Shown here: positions 1 through 11,252 of the stretch, piece after piece
Layout: every line of letters starts with the position of its first letter
Numbering within the stretch: position 1 is the first letter of the stretch
Origin: Spirodela intermedia
Lineage: Eukaryota > Streptophyta > Magnoliopsida > Alismatales > Araceae
Assembly (NCBI GenBank): GCA_902729315.2
Contig: LR746268.1
Span: 5,439,501 to 5,503,500 of the forward strand
Reading direction: 5' to 3'
Length of the DNA stretch: 64,000 nucleotides
Notes under the pieces: model-generated
What the model saw: the letters and a program-made list of their open reading frames with translations, nothing else
What the model was told of the DNA's origin: nothing
Databases searched by the model: none
Program-made: the position numbers and the translations under genes

Positions 1-1951
1 AATACCTGTAAGTCTCTTCATGATCGGGGTGCTCCTTGTCCCCCACCAGAAACACATGGACCTTGCCTCTGAGCTCCACTGAGCTGTATCCGGGGGGCTT
101 CACCAGCCCTCTGCTCTTGATCTGAGCCCTCATCTTCTTCGCATCGTTCCACAGTCCAGCACTGGCGTAGATATTCGACAGCAGCACGTAATACCCACAA
201 TTCCTCGGTTCCAGCTCGAACAGTTTCTTTGCAGAGAGCTCCCCCAGTTCGATGTCTTTGTGGATCCTGCAGGCGGCAAGTAGAGCGCCCCATACCACAG
301 AGTCTGGCCTCAGCTTCATGCCAGTGATCAATCCATGGGCCTCCTTCAGGTGCCCGGCTCGACCCAGGAGGTCAACCATGCAGGCATAGTGCTCAAGCCC
401 AGGATCGATGTCGTATTCTTTCTTCATGGCGTTGAACCAGTGCCGGCCTTCGTCCACGAGCCCGGCATGGCTACAGGCTGCGAGCACGGAGATGAAGGTT
501 ATGCGATTCGGCTTCAAGCTGGACCTCCTCATATGGGTGAAGACCTCCATGGCTTCCTGCCCACGGCCGTGCATGCCGTAGCCTGCAATCATGGCAGTCC
601 AAGATTTGATGTTCCTGTTCTTCATGAGGTCAAATGCTTGCCTCGCCATCACAACTTGCCCACACTTGGCGTACATGTCAACAAGAGACGTGCCGACGTA
701 GATGTCGTTCTCCAGGCCCATTCTTACAACCTGAAAGTCACATTATTTGTGGGGAACTTTTTTTTTGGCTGAGAACATCTTCAGACAGAGAAATTCATCA
801 TCGAGTGTAGTTGAATGAGAAGGAATCAGGATAGTAACGTTCGAAAAGGGTACGGTATGGAGGAGAGGACTCCAAAGTCACGTTCTGTGGCCATTTTTTG
901 GCACAGTATGTTTGATAAATTGCTAAATTTCTTTCAAGAATAAAAACGTCCCCTACCAAACGAGTTGATCCCCAAAAAGCGATTAATTTCTGTCTGGAAT
1001 TATAAAATGAACGCCAGAATTACTCACCTGACTGTGGATGCACCGGCCGAACTGAAGCGTGCCTGCTTGTGCACAGGCAAGCAGAACTGCAGACAGGGTC
1101 ATCTCGTTGTGATCGACACTGCCTCGATTGAACATATCTGAGAAGGCATCCATTGCCTCTGGCGATAGTCCATTCTGTGCGTACACTGAAATTAACGAGT
1201 TCCACGAGATGGCGTCCCTCACATCCATCCCCTCGAAGACCTGTCTGGACAGATGCAGATCTCCGCACTTTGCATATGCATCAATAAGGGTATTCCCAAC
1301 ACCGACGTCGGCAGCCAACCCTAGTCTCACCAGAAGCCCGTGGATCCCGCTGGTGATCCTCCTCTCCGACATTCTAGAACACGCCGACAAGGCGGCGACG
1401 GCCGAGACGGAATCAATCGTCTCATCCCTCTCCTCAGCTCCCGCTGCGACCAACGACTCCTTAAACAGCGTCAGCGCCTCCCGAGGCCTGCTGTTGACGA
1501 CGAACCCGACGATCATGGACGTCCAGACGACCGCGTTAGGAAGAGGCGTCTCGTCGAACACCCTCCGTGCGTCAACCAGCTCCGCGCACTTGGAGTACAT
1601 GTCGATGAGGGAGGAGGCGACGAACAGATCGGGATGGAGACCGAGCAGGAACGCCTGGAGATGCACCTGCCGGCCAGGCCAGAGCCTCGCGAGGGAGCCG
1701 CACGACTTGAGCGCGCAGGGGAAGGTGGATCGGTCGGGAGTAATGGACAGCCTCCGCATCCACGAGAACGCTCGGAGGGCATCGGCCGAGTCGCCATCGC
1801 GCGCGAGGTCGGAGATGATGGAGTTCCAGGAGGAGACAGAGCTCCTGTCCACCAGGCGATCGAAGTGGACGGCTAGGGTTCCGGCGGAAGACGACGACGA
1901 CGACGAGAAGCAGAAACGCCCCTTCCTGATCGCAGAACAGACCGCCACCAT
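1..1951 (-). CDS. PPR protein (PLS/DYW class), 3' part cut by window edge
   Basis: Organellar RNA-binding pentatricopeptide repeat protein of the plant combinatorial editing type. Exon 1 is 1028-1951 and exon 2 is 730 to the left edge; the 297-bp intron has CAG/GTGAGT and TTTCAG borders and joins in phase 0. The ATG at 1951 is followed by a Ser-rich leader, which fits an organelle-targeting sequence. After it come successive PLS repeats with typical phrases: [43 protein letters not shown], and in exon 2 [33 protein letters not shown]. The visible end ([20 protein letters not shown]) is the E/E+ region, so a C-terminal DYW deaminase domain is expected just beyond position 1. The repeat content and order resemble Arabidopsis At3g26782 as I recall it; the RNA target cannot be read from the sequence. 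About 551 residues are visible. Confidence 0.9.
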
Positions 1952-2044
1952 TCACGGGGTCTCTCCGCAGTGCAGTGATCTCCTCCTCCGTCGAAAACTC
2001 AGATTCAATGCCAGTTTTCAGCCACCTCCCTCACGATCCATGCA

Positions 2045-2057
2045 TCGATATATATAG
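2045..2057 (-). promoter_or_regulatory. Possible TATA box of the PPR gene
   Basis: On the minus strand this reads GCTATATATATCG, about 95-105 bases upstream of the PPR start codon, a plausible distance for a plant TATA box with a short leader. Position and motif are the only evidence. Confidence 0.35.
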
Positions 2058-2535
2058 CGACTCCGCAGATATAGTCCCAACCGTAGCAAGGAACCTCGCC
2101 ACGTTCCCTTTTTTTTTAAAAAAAAAGTTTTAAATGGAAAAAATAAGAAAAATACCTGCAAGAGAAGCAACCCCGGAGACGCCAATTTATTTTTTAAAAA
2201 ATATTTTAATTAATTATTAGATTCTGCGGATTTAAAAAAATACAGAGACTGTTTATATATATATTTTCTTAAAAAATTAATTTAATACCGGAAAATATGG
2301 ATTATTTAATGATATCCTAAATATCAGGTAAAAATCGAAATATATCGTATTTTTTAGGGCGTGTTTAAATATATCGTATACCTCCCCGCTCTTCCTTGTC
2401 TCGTGGACTTTGATGGCATCCCCTCTCGGACTGGGTCGCCTCCCTTCCCGCTACACCGATCTTCTTGTCGAATTCGGGAGGTCCCCTCGTCCGGTGATGG
2501 CCTGACGAAGCGCCCGCGATCGATCCGCCTTCTGA

Positions 2536-2538
<3 letters not shown>

Positions 2539-2574
<36 letters not shown>
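2539..2574 (+). repeat. (CT)18 microsatellite in the SCD2-like leader
   Basis: An uninterrupted run of 18 CT units, followed by further interrupted CT to about 2594. It lies roughly 70-100 bases before the ATG, in the presumed 5' UTR. CT-rich leaders recur in this window upstream of SCPL45 and ICE1. Confidence 0.95.
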
Positions 2575-2576
<2 letters not shown>

Positions 2577-2640
2577 CTCTCTATCTCTCTCTCGATCGCG
2601 CACAGGAGAGAATTCGAAGTTCTGTGCCGGCATAGTCAGG

Positions 2641-5600
2641 ATGGATCGGAGGAGAGCACGGAGTCCGGCGTACTCACATCAGAGGAACATGAGTTCAAGC
2701 AGCATGGGGACGTCATCTCCTATGATGACCCCAGCGCATCACCAGACGTCCTCAGGGACTGCGGGCATGCCCAACGTAAGGAGGACGCAGAACGTGGCCA
2801 CGAAGGCAGCTGCCGCTCGCCTGGCGCAGGTCATGGCCACTCAAACTGCCGACGATAACGACGACGAAGGCGACGAGGACGATCTTCTGTACAGCAGCGA
2901 GGGCGGACGCCGGTACGGTGCTACGATGCCACTCTCGATCATTAATGGAGGTGGCAATTCTGCTGCTGTGTTGGGGAGCTCGGCTCGATCTCCTTCTCCT
3001 GCGGTAAGTCTCCTCGTCTTCAGTTATGTGTCTGTTTCCGAGAAACAAGCGCAATAACTTGGAATACTTTTCGTTAGATATTTTGAATGGGGGCTAAAAG
3101 CGTTTGTCTTACTCTGTATACTGTATATGTACGCCGTTAACTTTAGAGGATAATCCGCAAGAGATCTCTCCTGAGTTCTTGATTTAGAGTTACCTTTTTC
3201 CTGTGTGATTCTCACTAAATCTTTCTCTCATTGGTTGAGAAATAGAATAGATGATTACCTGTTCAGTTTGATTTCACCGAATCTAAGACGTTTTGAAAGA
3301 TGTTTTCTGATTCTGCTCGTTCTCTCGAGATATTTATTTATTCATTTATCATCTCTCTTGTATGAGGGCTATGGTCAATGAACAACTTCTACCTCCAGCT
3401 CTGCACCGTAGAGATCCTGCTTGAATATGACGCGTGATCAGATTTTGTCATTGTATTTGATGACTTCTTTTCCCGTATCTATTTATCGTCAACTTGACAC
3501 CTTGTACTGGGTATATTGGAAGCTTCAAAAATTATATCACCAACGTCTCTCCCTGCATCATTAAATTCTAGTTAAGAATATGTGGCTTTGCAATTAGTGT
3601 TCTTTGTTCGCACACGTTTGATGCTGTCTAACACTGATTTACACGTTATACCTCTGCTTGACGCGGATCTTTCCATTTCTCTGTAGCCCATTAATTTTGT
3701 ATTTTTTAGGGTTCCATGATGTCACATCGGATAATGACCCAGTGATGTAAAACGATGAAAGACACTATTGTGTTGTTCATATGCAGCAAAGATTAACGAT
3801 TTTGTCTTTCTTTAATTAGTTTGTTCAGAACCTCGTAGCCATTACCCAATCTTCTCACTCACCATTGGCCGGAAGGGCAGGAGTTTCTGCTCACTCCACA
3901 ACACTTGGATCTCCAAGTCGAGAATCTTTGAATACTTCTACTCCTGTTCCAGTAGTCCAACCTCCTGTCAACCGACATCGCAACACAAGGTAATTGAACA
4001 CAATTTGATTATCAATACTATTAATTACCAATAGATGGGAGCTCTGAGGCAGTTGAACATTTTCAGGGTTCTTTTGATGCCCCTGTGAGATTAACCCTGA
4101 GGAAATGGCTTTATTTTAATGTATTTTTCCAACTTGTGTAGCACGTGACTTTGATAAGTCCTGCCGATTAACATTTTTCTGTTTACCATTCTCAGTCAAT
4201 CATATGGGTGCTTCTAGCTTGCTCATTTTCGCTAGCTGTATCCATTTAGTTTTAAATTTAAATTATGACTTAAATAATGTGATCAAGTTAATTTTTCTTC
4301 TTTATCTCATCCCTCTCTTTGAATACCTTTTGTAGTAGTTAATAACTTTGCGTAGGGATTGAATGATGTTTCGAGAAATAATTACACTGTTTGCTTTCCC
4401 ATTCGGCCTTTTTTTTTTACCCACTGTGAACTTCGTTTGATTTTTTACATTAAATCAAAAGGACCATTCTACAAAATATCCAGATGTATAAGAAGATTTA
4501 AGTGGTAGATTCAAGATTGTGTATTCTAGCTTGACAAAGATACAAATATGTGAACACCGTCTATTTGTGTCCATCATTCATCTACCTAGATATTTAAATC
4601 TAGGATCTATCACTTTTTTGTTCTCCATGCAATTGTATGTGCTTATGGACGGAGAGAAAGTTTATTATAGAATCGGAATCTCTCTCCTTTGCAACCAGTG
4701 GATTTGACGCACATTACAGGTTTGCAGCCAATCTGGGTCATGGGCATATGAACTCTGGACAAACAGGAAATCAGCATGAGACTTCTGCCCTTGAGGATGA
4801 GGTACTGAGTTTCGTTTACTTAGTGGGATGAAAGTATAGTTATAATATAATTTTTATGGCAGTAGAATAATTGAATAAAGAAAAATAACGGTATTTGTGT
4901 TTCTACTTATGATGTTTAAAATGATATTCTGGTGGAATTTCAGGTTGAAATGTTACAGGAAGACAATGAGGAACTCCGTGACAAGGTAGCCTTACATTAC
5001 ATCATTTGAATCATCATCTATGTGTTTATGTGTAAAATTGTAATGTCCAATGGGTAAATTGCCATTTTATGCTCAGCTGCGTGCTGTAGAGAACAGATTT
5101 AAGGAATCAGAGGCCAGGGCTCAGGAGCTTGAGAAACAGGTTTGCTATAAGTGTCTGATTTTAGTTCTGTATATTTTACTTTAACTGAATAGGTTGTAGA
5201 GTGCAAAAAATGGACATATTTTTTCAAATACATGCTGTAATCCAGCTACAGAAGTATTCATTATGAACCCGATTTCCTTTTCTCCACCATAACCATGCAG
5301 ATTCAGATGGGAAAATATGCTATTTAGGAGAATGTAGTTTGGATTTTGATTATGGATGGAATATTGAGTGTTAAGAGCTATCGAGAAACGTCATTTGTCC
5401 GGGGCTAGTGAACAATGGAGGCCCAACACGACGGATTACAAGTCTGAGGTGGTCGAAGCATATGCTGAAGCTGGATGTTCCTCTCGACATGTCTCTTTCA
5501 ATTACGCATCAATAGAAATGTCCTATATGATAAGTGTTTATTATTATTTATCCTTTATGAGAATTGTTCTGGATGCATCTGTAAATTATGGCCACGCCAC

Positions 5601-8600
5601 AGATTCCAAGCAGTGATAATGAAAAATATGTTACCCGCCTCCAGAATCTCTGAAAGATGTTGGAGATGAATAAAGTTTACTTTCTGAGAAGTGAGCTAGT
5701 TCTTGGCGATTCCCTGCACCAATTTTTAGATCACTAAACTACATATTTTTTAGAGCTATGCATGCTTGTTTTTGGCGGATCACGAGTGAAAGATGGCTAA
5801 GTGTATGTAATATGTTATGAGAAAAAGATAAAACAAGAAGTGAAATGGATCAATGAATGAGAACTGTTTATATCAATACATATGGTACATGTCTCATTCT
5901 TTGGATATCAATCATCCTGTAGAATGCAGAAATCATTGTCTTGGATTGACAGATATTTGTCGCACTTAGAGAAAGTAAATGATCTGGCCGCTGAATCATT
6001 GATGCAGCTCTGTACTGATTTAATACATCAATATATCTACATAAATGAATGGGAGACATCATGTCTGACATATATCATCGTGTTCTGAGTGGCAAGATAC
6101 GACTTAAAATCGCGAGTGTTCCCGCAATGGTTCTCCAAGACTGAATTGAGAAGGGCCAATTTTATTCCGCATAGGAATCTGTTGATTCCCTGAGCTGGGT
6201 CATGCTCAGAGTTGGGTCAAAATAACCTGATCATGATATGGAGTGGGATTGAGATCAGCTGGGAATGCTATTTCCCTTATTATAAGCCTTTTTTGGCGGG
6301 CCCAAATGGGCTTTTATCTGTTTTTATGAAATCATCCATTGTTGGAACATAGTTCCTCACTCATTCCTTACCCTCCCGCGTAGGACCAGCACTGAAGAGC
6401 TTAGATCGTCTAATGATGTAAGATGTACATCAGGAGTTGTCTCTGTCTACTAACAAAAACCTTGTCTGTTTGTAAATCCTTATAAAAAGGCATAATTGTC
6501 TCTGTCTAGTAACAAACACTTTTTGGTGGAAATTAATACTTCAAGAATTGAAAACAGTGCACATCTCAACTTTCTATGAGATTCCAGTGATTGCTAATTT
6601 AATCCAAAAAAATTGTCTCAGTTCCCCACTTTGTTAACATTATAAATTTAAATGTTTCCCAAGAGTCATTTTATGCCTTCTAGATGAAGTCAGGGAGATA
6701 TTTCGTTTATCGTGCATATTTAGATCTATGTTGGAGTTTCCAAGAGGGATTGGAGTGACTGGAAGCACATATTTCTGAATGGAATATGATCACCTCCTCT
6801 AATCTCACAAAGTGATATGGATATGTTTATCCCAGTGTTTGAATATTTTTTCTCATCTGTGGACGTGATTCAATTTGTGTTCAAAGAGGTGTAGGAACAC
6901 GATTCATTGCACCCATTAGTTATCATTTACGGGTGTTATCGTCTTCGAAACGTCATGTCATGCGTCTTTTCGTTCCATTATTTATAGTTTCCCTTAACTC
7001 CATGATTTTTTTTTGTCTGCGCTTTACACTGTTCAGGTTGCCACTCTTGGTGAGGGCATAACCGTAGATCCCCATCTAGTTAGCAGGTAAATGTGTTTTC
7101 CTAGTTAAGAGTTTAGAAATCTCTCTCTTATACTTGTATTTTGACAATTATGATGGCACATTTTCAGAAGAGAGGAAGCAATACGTCAAAGAGAGGTAAC
7201 TATGGAACTGAACTTTTTGTAGGATGAATTTTGTTTGCGTTCTAGTCTATTTGGTACATCCTTGCGTGATTCTCGCATGATGATATGAAATTTATGAAGC
7301 TCAAGGGATGCTAAAAAGTGATCATGTTCTGATGATTTTTCCTCTACCAAAAGCATTCTGTTTTCAATTCACTCTTTTCGAGCTACAACAAGGATTGAAT
7401 AGAAGGGCGTCCTTGGTAGTCGAATGCTATTGACCACACTGTTCAACGTCAGTGAATGCTCGTTTTGTTTCCTTAATGGAGAGATTCAAGAAGATGTATC
7501 TAATCCTGGGGCACCATTCAACTTTCTGTTAGAGGAACAGTTCCTGCTGCTACTGGAGGATTATCTCTAGATACTATGTGCAATCTTTATACTGATTGTT
7601 TTTCAACTTTAGAAATCGGTTCTAGTAGGTCTTCTGGCCTTAAAACTGAAAAGGCAACTTGAAACTCGTTTAGCCTGACATTGGCTCTAGTCCTAAGATG
7701 GCTGACCGGCAAGAGTCTGATTTTTTTTCCCTAAGTGGTTCTGGTTCTGTCATGTGACAGGTTTGCTGTTTTGGTGTGAGTTGGCTGCTTTTGTTCAATT
7801 TTTGTCAAATTCATCCCAAAGTCAAAATGATTTAACTTTTTCAGTCTGTTTTTGTTTGCGTAGTTCCATGAATATGTCTAATTAAACAAAAACGAGAAAT
7901 TTCTTCCTCATACTTTATGGGTAGGCTTATGGCCATTTTAAAATCTGGGTGGAAGTCTTTTGCTTTGCGTTTTCTTTTGGTTTCATAATTGAAATACAGT
8001 CATAAACCAGTAAAACGAAAGAAAACTGGACCATGCCATTATACTGAAAATATCATTTGATCTGTTTTCTTAAGGTCAGAACCATCGACCGCTCTGCGAT
8101 GGAATGCCACTTGAAATGTCAGTTGGTATTTTTAAAGTCACTTGGAAGGATTATTACTTGAAATTTGAATGGATATAAGTAGTTTCTGTTGGGAGAGTAC
8201 AGATGTGCGGATAGGAGGTATGCGTTAGAGGTCTGTTGGGAGAGTATATAAATTGACAAAAAATGTGATTCATTAGAGTTCTGATGAAATTTTAATGTAG
8301 TCAAACGGATGAAATCATGTTTATTTTATTTTCTTGTAAATGAAGTGAACGTTAAGCGATCACAAAGTTCCCAATTATTCATTAAAAGCTTTCCGAATGT
8401 TTGAAGTTACCTCTTTTTTGTTGAAGTTGTGCTAGTAGCAAAGTGCCTACATAGGTTAACTGTGTCACTTCTCAGGCTGCTCTTAGAGTTGTCGAACAAA
8501 GTATGGGAGGAAGAGAAGAGGAAATGGCATCGATTCGATTAGAAGCGGAGGTACGCATGTCACCAGAGTATAGTATCTTTTATCACCGAGTTGCTAAAAT

Positions 8601-11252
8601 CAGGTCATTTTCTGTATAGTTAGATTTCTTAGACTTTCTTCTTTCAACCAACAGTCTGCGAGAGATGAGGTTGCCAATGCCATGGAACAACTCCATGAAG
8701 CACAATCTGAAGCAAAAGCTCTTCGGTCCATGACTCAAAGAATGATATTGACTCAGGAGGAAATGGTACACCAAAAATACTAAAGGGAAATCTGTTACTT
8801 GCTTAATTAGAAAAATCAATGTCCAAGTTCTTTGGTTTTCAGGAGGAGGTTGTGCTCAAGAGGTGTTGGCTTGCTCGTTATTGGGGATTAGCTGTTCGTC
8901 ATGGTAATCTTCTCATGGTTTTCGGTTTATAAGAGCGCGATTGGTTGACCTGTAAAATATGAAAATCATGCTTGTACGTCGGTTCCATGTTTTAGCTGAA
9001 GTAGGAAAAATGATTTAAATTTTGGTCAGTGTCAAGAATCGAGAAATTAAATCATATGAAATACTGAGCTAATATCGCTATCATGTGAAGCTTAATTTTT
9101 CACAGAAGTAGCCAGAAAAAGTTCAGGATACAATCGTAATATAAATTTTAGGCACACGTGATGCTACGTGTAGTGTATACATGCACATAAAAACATGGAA
9201 ACTCGTCATTAGTCTTGATCTAAATCATGGGAATTAAATGTTGACATAAACCATATTTTTTTAAGCTAAATTCTTTCACGAGTTAATTTGCTTTATGTCT
9301 ACTGAAGGGAGCCAGATCACCTACAGATATGTATTCTGATTAATTTCCTTTTTCTCATAACTGTGCCTTTAGGTATCTATCCTGAAATAGCAGTGTGTAA
9401 ATATGAGCACTGGTCGTCATTAGCTCCGCTTCCCTTTGAAGTAGTTATTTCTGCCGGACAAAGAGCAAAAGAAGAGTCTCAGGACCGTGGTCAGCTATCT
9501 TTTCCTAGTCATTTTACCTTTCCCCTCTTTCTTATAGCTTGCGTTTTGGAAGGACTTTTACTCTGTGTTGTCATTTTTTTGTCTTACAGTTAACGATTCT
9601 GAGAGAAAGTACAAGATTACTCGCAATCTGACAGATATAGCCGGAGAAAGCAGCATAGAGAGTATGCTTTCAGTGGAAATGGATTTAAGAGAATTGTATT
9701 CACTCAAGGTTCCTTCTCATTTACATTTCATAGTTCATTTCATTCATTTTCATTTGGGGATATCTCTATTCATAATAGCTTATACAGAATATCATTTTTT
9801 TCTGAAGATTAATAATGCCGGAATTTTCTCTCATTTTATTTTTCTCTTCTGCTTCCATCCTGCTGTTGGCGTTTGATTACCTTGCGCTTTGTTTATGAAG
9901 GTTGAAGACGCCGTATTACTTGCACTAGCCCAGCACCGGCGTCCAAATTTAGCACGTCAGTTAACTTCGGGTTCTTACTAAGCTTATTATTTTCGGATAG
10001 TACTCCTCGATATTGAATCGGAAGGGTCTTGTTTACTTAATCTCTGTCTCTTTATTACCATTTACAGATAGTCCCCCCAGATATCCTTTTGATCCCCTTA
10101 TTAGATATTTCTGGCTACTTACACTTCCGGTGCTTTCTTTCTTTTTTTTTTCTTTTTTTTTCAGATCTCAAGTCATCTGGTGATCCCAGGATCTTGGAGT
10201 CGTTGGGTAATGATATGCAGCCATGCTTAATACATTCCAGCGGTTATTTACTCATGGCTAGAAAAGACGAGCTGTTCTTTTATCCAGATCGCTTTGTAGC
10301 TTGCTGTTCTAGAGAGTTCAACTTGTTCTTCGTTGTTTGACTTATATTTTGGATAATTTTGAGACGAGTCTCTCAGTTTCTGCCCCTCCCGTATTCTCTG
10401 AGGTTTGGGTGAACTGGTGCTTTGATACAGAATTGACCCAGGAGGAAGCAGAAGACGTCTCATTCAAGCAGGTTTGATATTTAGTTCTGGCATAGTCTCG
10501 TCCTTGATTCACTGCTGATATAAACACCCATAGTTCAATATTATTCCTTTGTAATTCCAATTCCGGTTACTTCCATTATTTTTCACTACCATGGCGATGT
10601 TTTTGCGCGCTTAGCCACTTGAGCTGGTTGAGTCTGTAAAACTATCTGTTGTCAGTTTCTTCTTTCCTGAAATCAGCAATTCCTCTCTCTAGTTTCTCTT
10701 ATTGGCAATGCTGTATTGGTAAAATCTTGGCTATGTATTCTCTCTACTTTTTGAAAATGGCAAAAAAATCTTTACTTCCAAATAATCCGGACCGAGAACC
10801 AATCTCCTGCATGAGGTGACGCATGGTTGACCATGAATTCTGCCGAGTCCATTTTTTTCCATAGGAGGCTAAACATGCCAGAGCTTTCTCTTGCCAGGCG
10901 TGGCTCCTGTACTTCTGGAGAAGAGCCAAGGTCAACGCCGTAGAGGAGGACATTGCGGAGTCTCAGCTTCAACTCTGGATCTCACGTAGCGGCCAGCCAC
11001 CAACCTCTCACGACGCCGTGGATGGTAAAACTCCCTCCACCCGCCCATCCTCAGATATATTTTATTAAAACAATATTCGTATGTATGTATATATATTTGC
11101 CTCTTATCTGGCCTGCCCCTTCAGTGGAGCGAGGTCTGATCGAGCTTCGGCAGCTGGGGATCGAGCAGCAGCTTTGGGACACCTCGCGCAGGGAGATCGA
11201 CCAGCCATCTTCAGTCGGCGTTCAGAGTCCAGCGGCAGACTCAGAGACATAA
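2641..11252 (+). CDS. SCD2: SCD2-like coiled-coil protein (stomatal cytokinesis defective 2 family)
   Basis: Coiled-coil protein of the plant SCD2 family, which acts with SCD1 in post-Golgi and endocytic vesicle traffic and cytokinesis. Seventeen exons: 2641-3003, 3829-3989, 4720-4801, 4944-4985, 5077-5139, 7037-7086, 7168-7195, 8476-8550, 8655-8765, 8843-8903, 9373-9489, 9590-9708, 9901-9970, 10165-10206, 10431-10471, 10898-11024, 11125-11252. All phases agree and give 559 residues. The start [11 protein letters not shown] matches the family's Arg/Ser-rich N-terminus. Then come an acidic stretch ([11 protein letters not shown]), a heptad-rich middle (exons 3-9), and the conserved C-terminal block ([32 protein letters not shown]-like [45 protein letters not shown]). 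Exon 13 is assigned on the donor TCGG/GTTCTT because this keeps the frame into exon 14. Exon 2 has an alternative in-frame acceptor giving a start at 3820. Intron 5 is about 1.9 kb and holds no gene I recognise. Confidence 0.9.

Larger units (their letters stand above)
1952..2640. promoter_or_regulatory. Divergent spacer between the PPR and SCD2-like genes
   Basis: This 689-bp spacer lies between two start codons pointing away from each other, so it should hold both promoters. The PPR-proximal third is mixed in composition, the middle (about 2110-2350) is AT-rich with homopolymer A/T runs, and the SCD2-proximal part is a pyrimidine-rich leader containing a long CT array. No other gene is visible. 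Confidence 0.6.

Noticed and set aside
1128-2057. 309-codon open frame on the + strand
   Set aside because: Antisense to PPR exon 1 and its leader.
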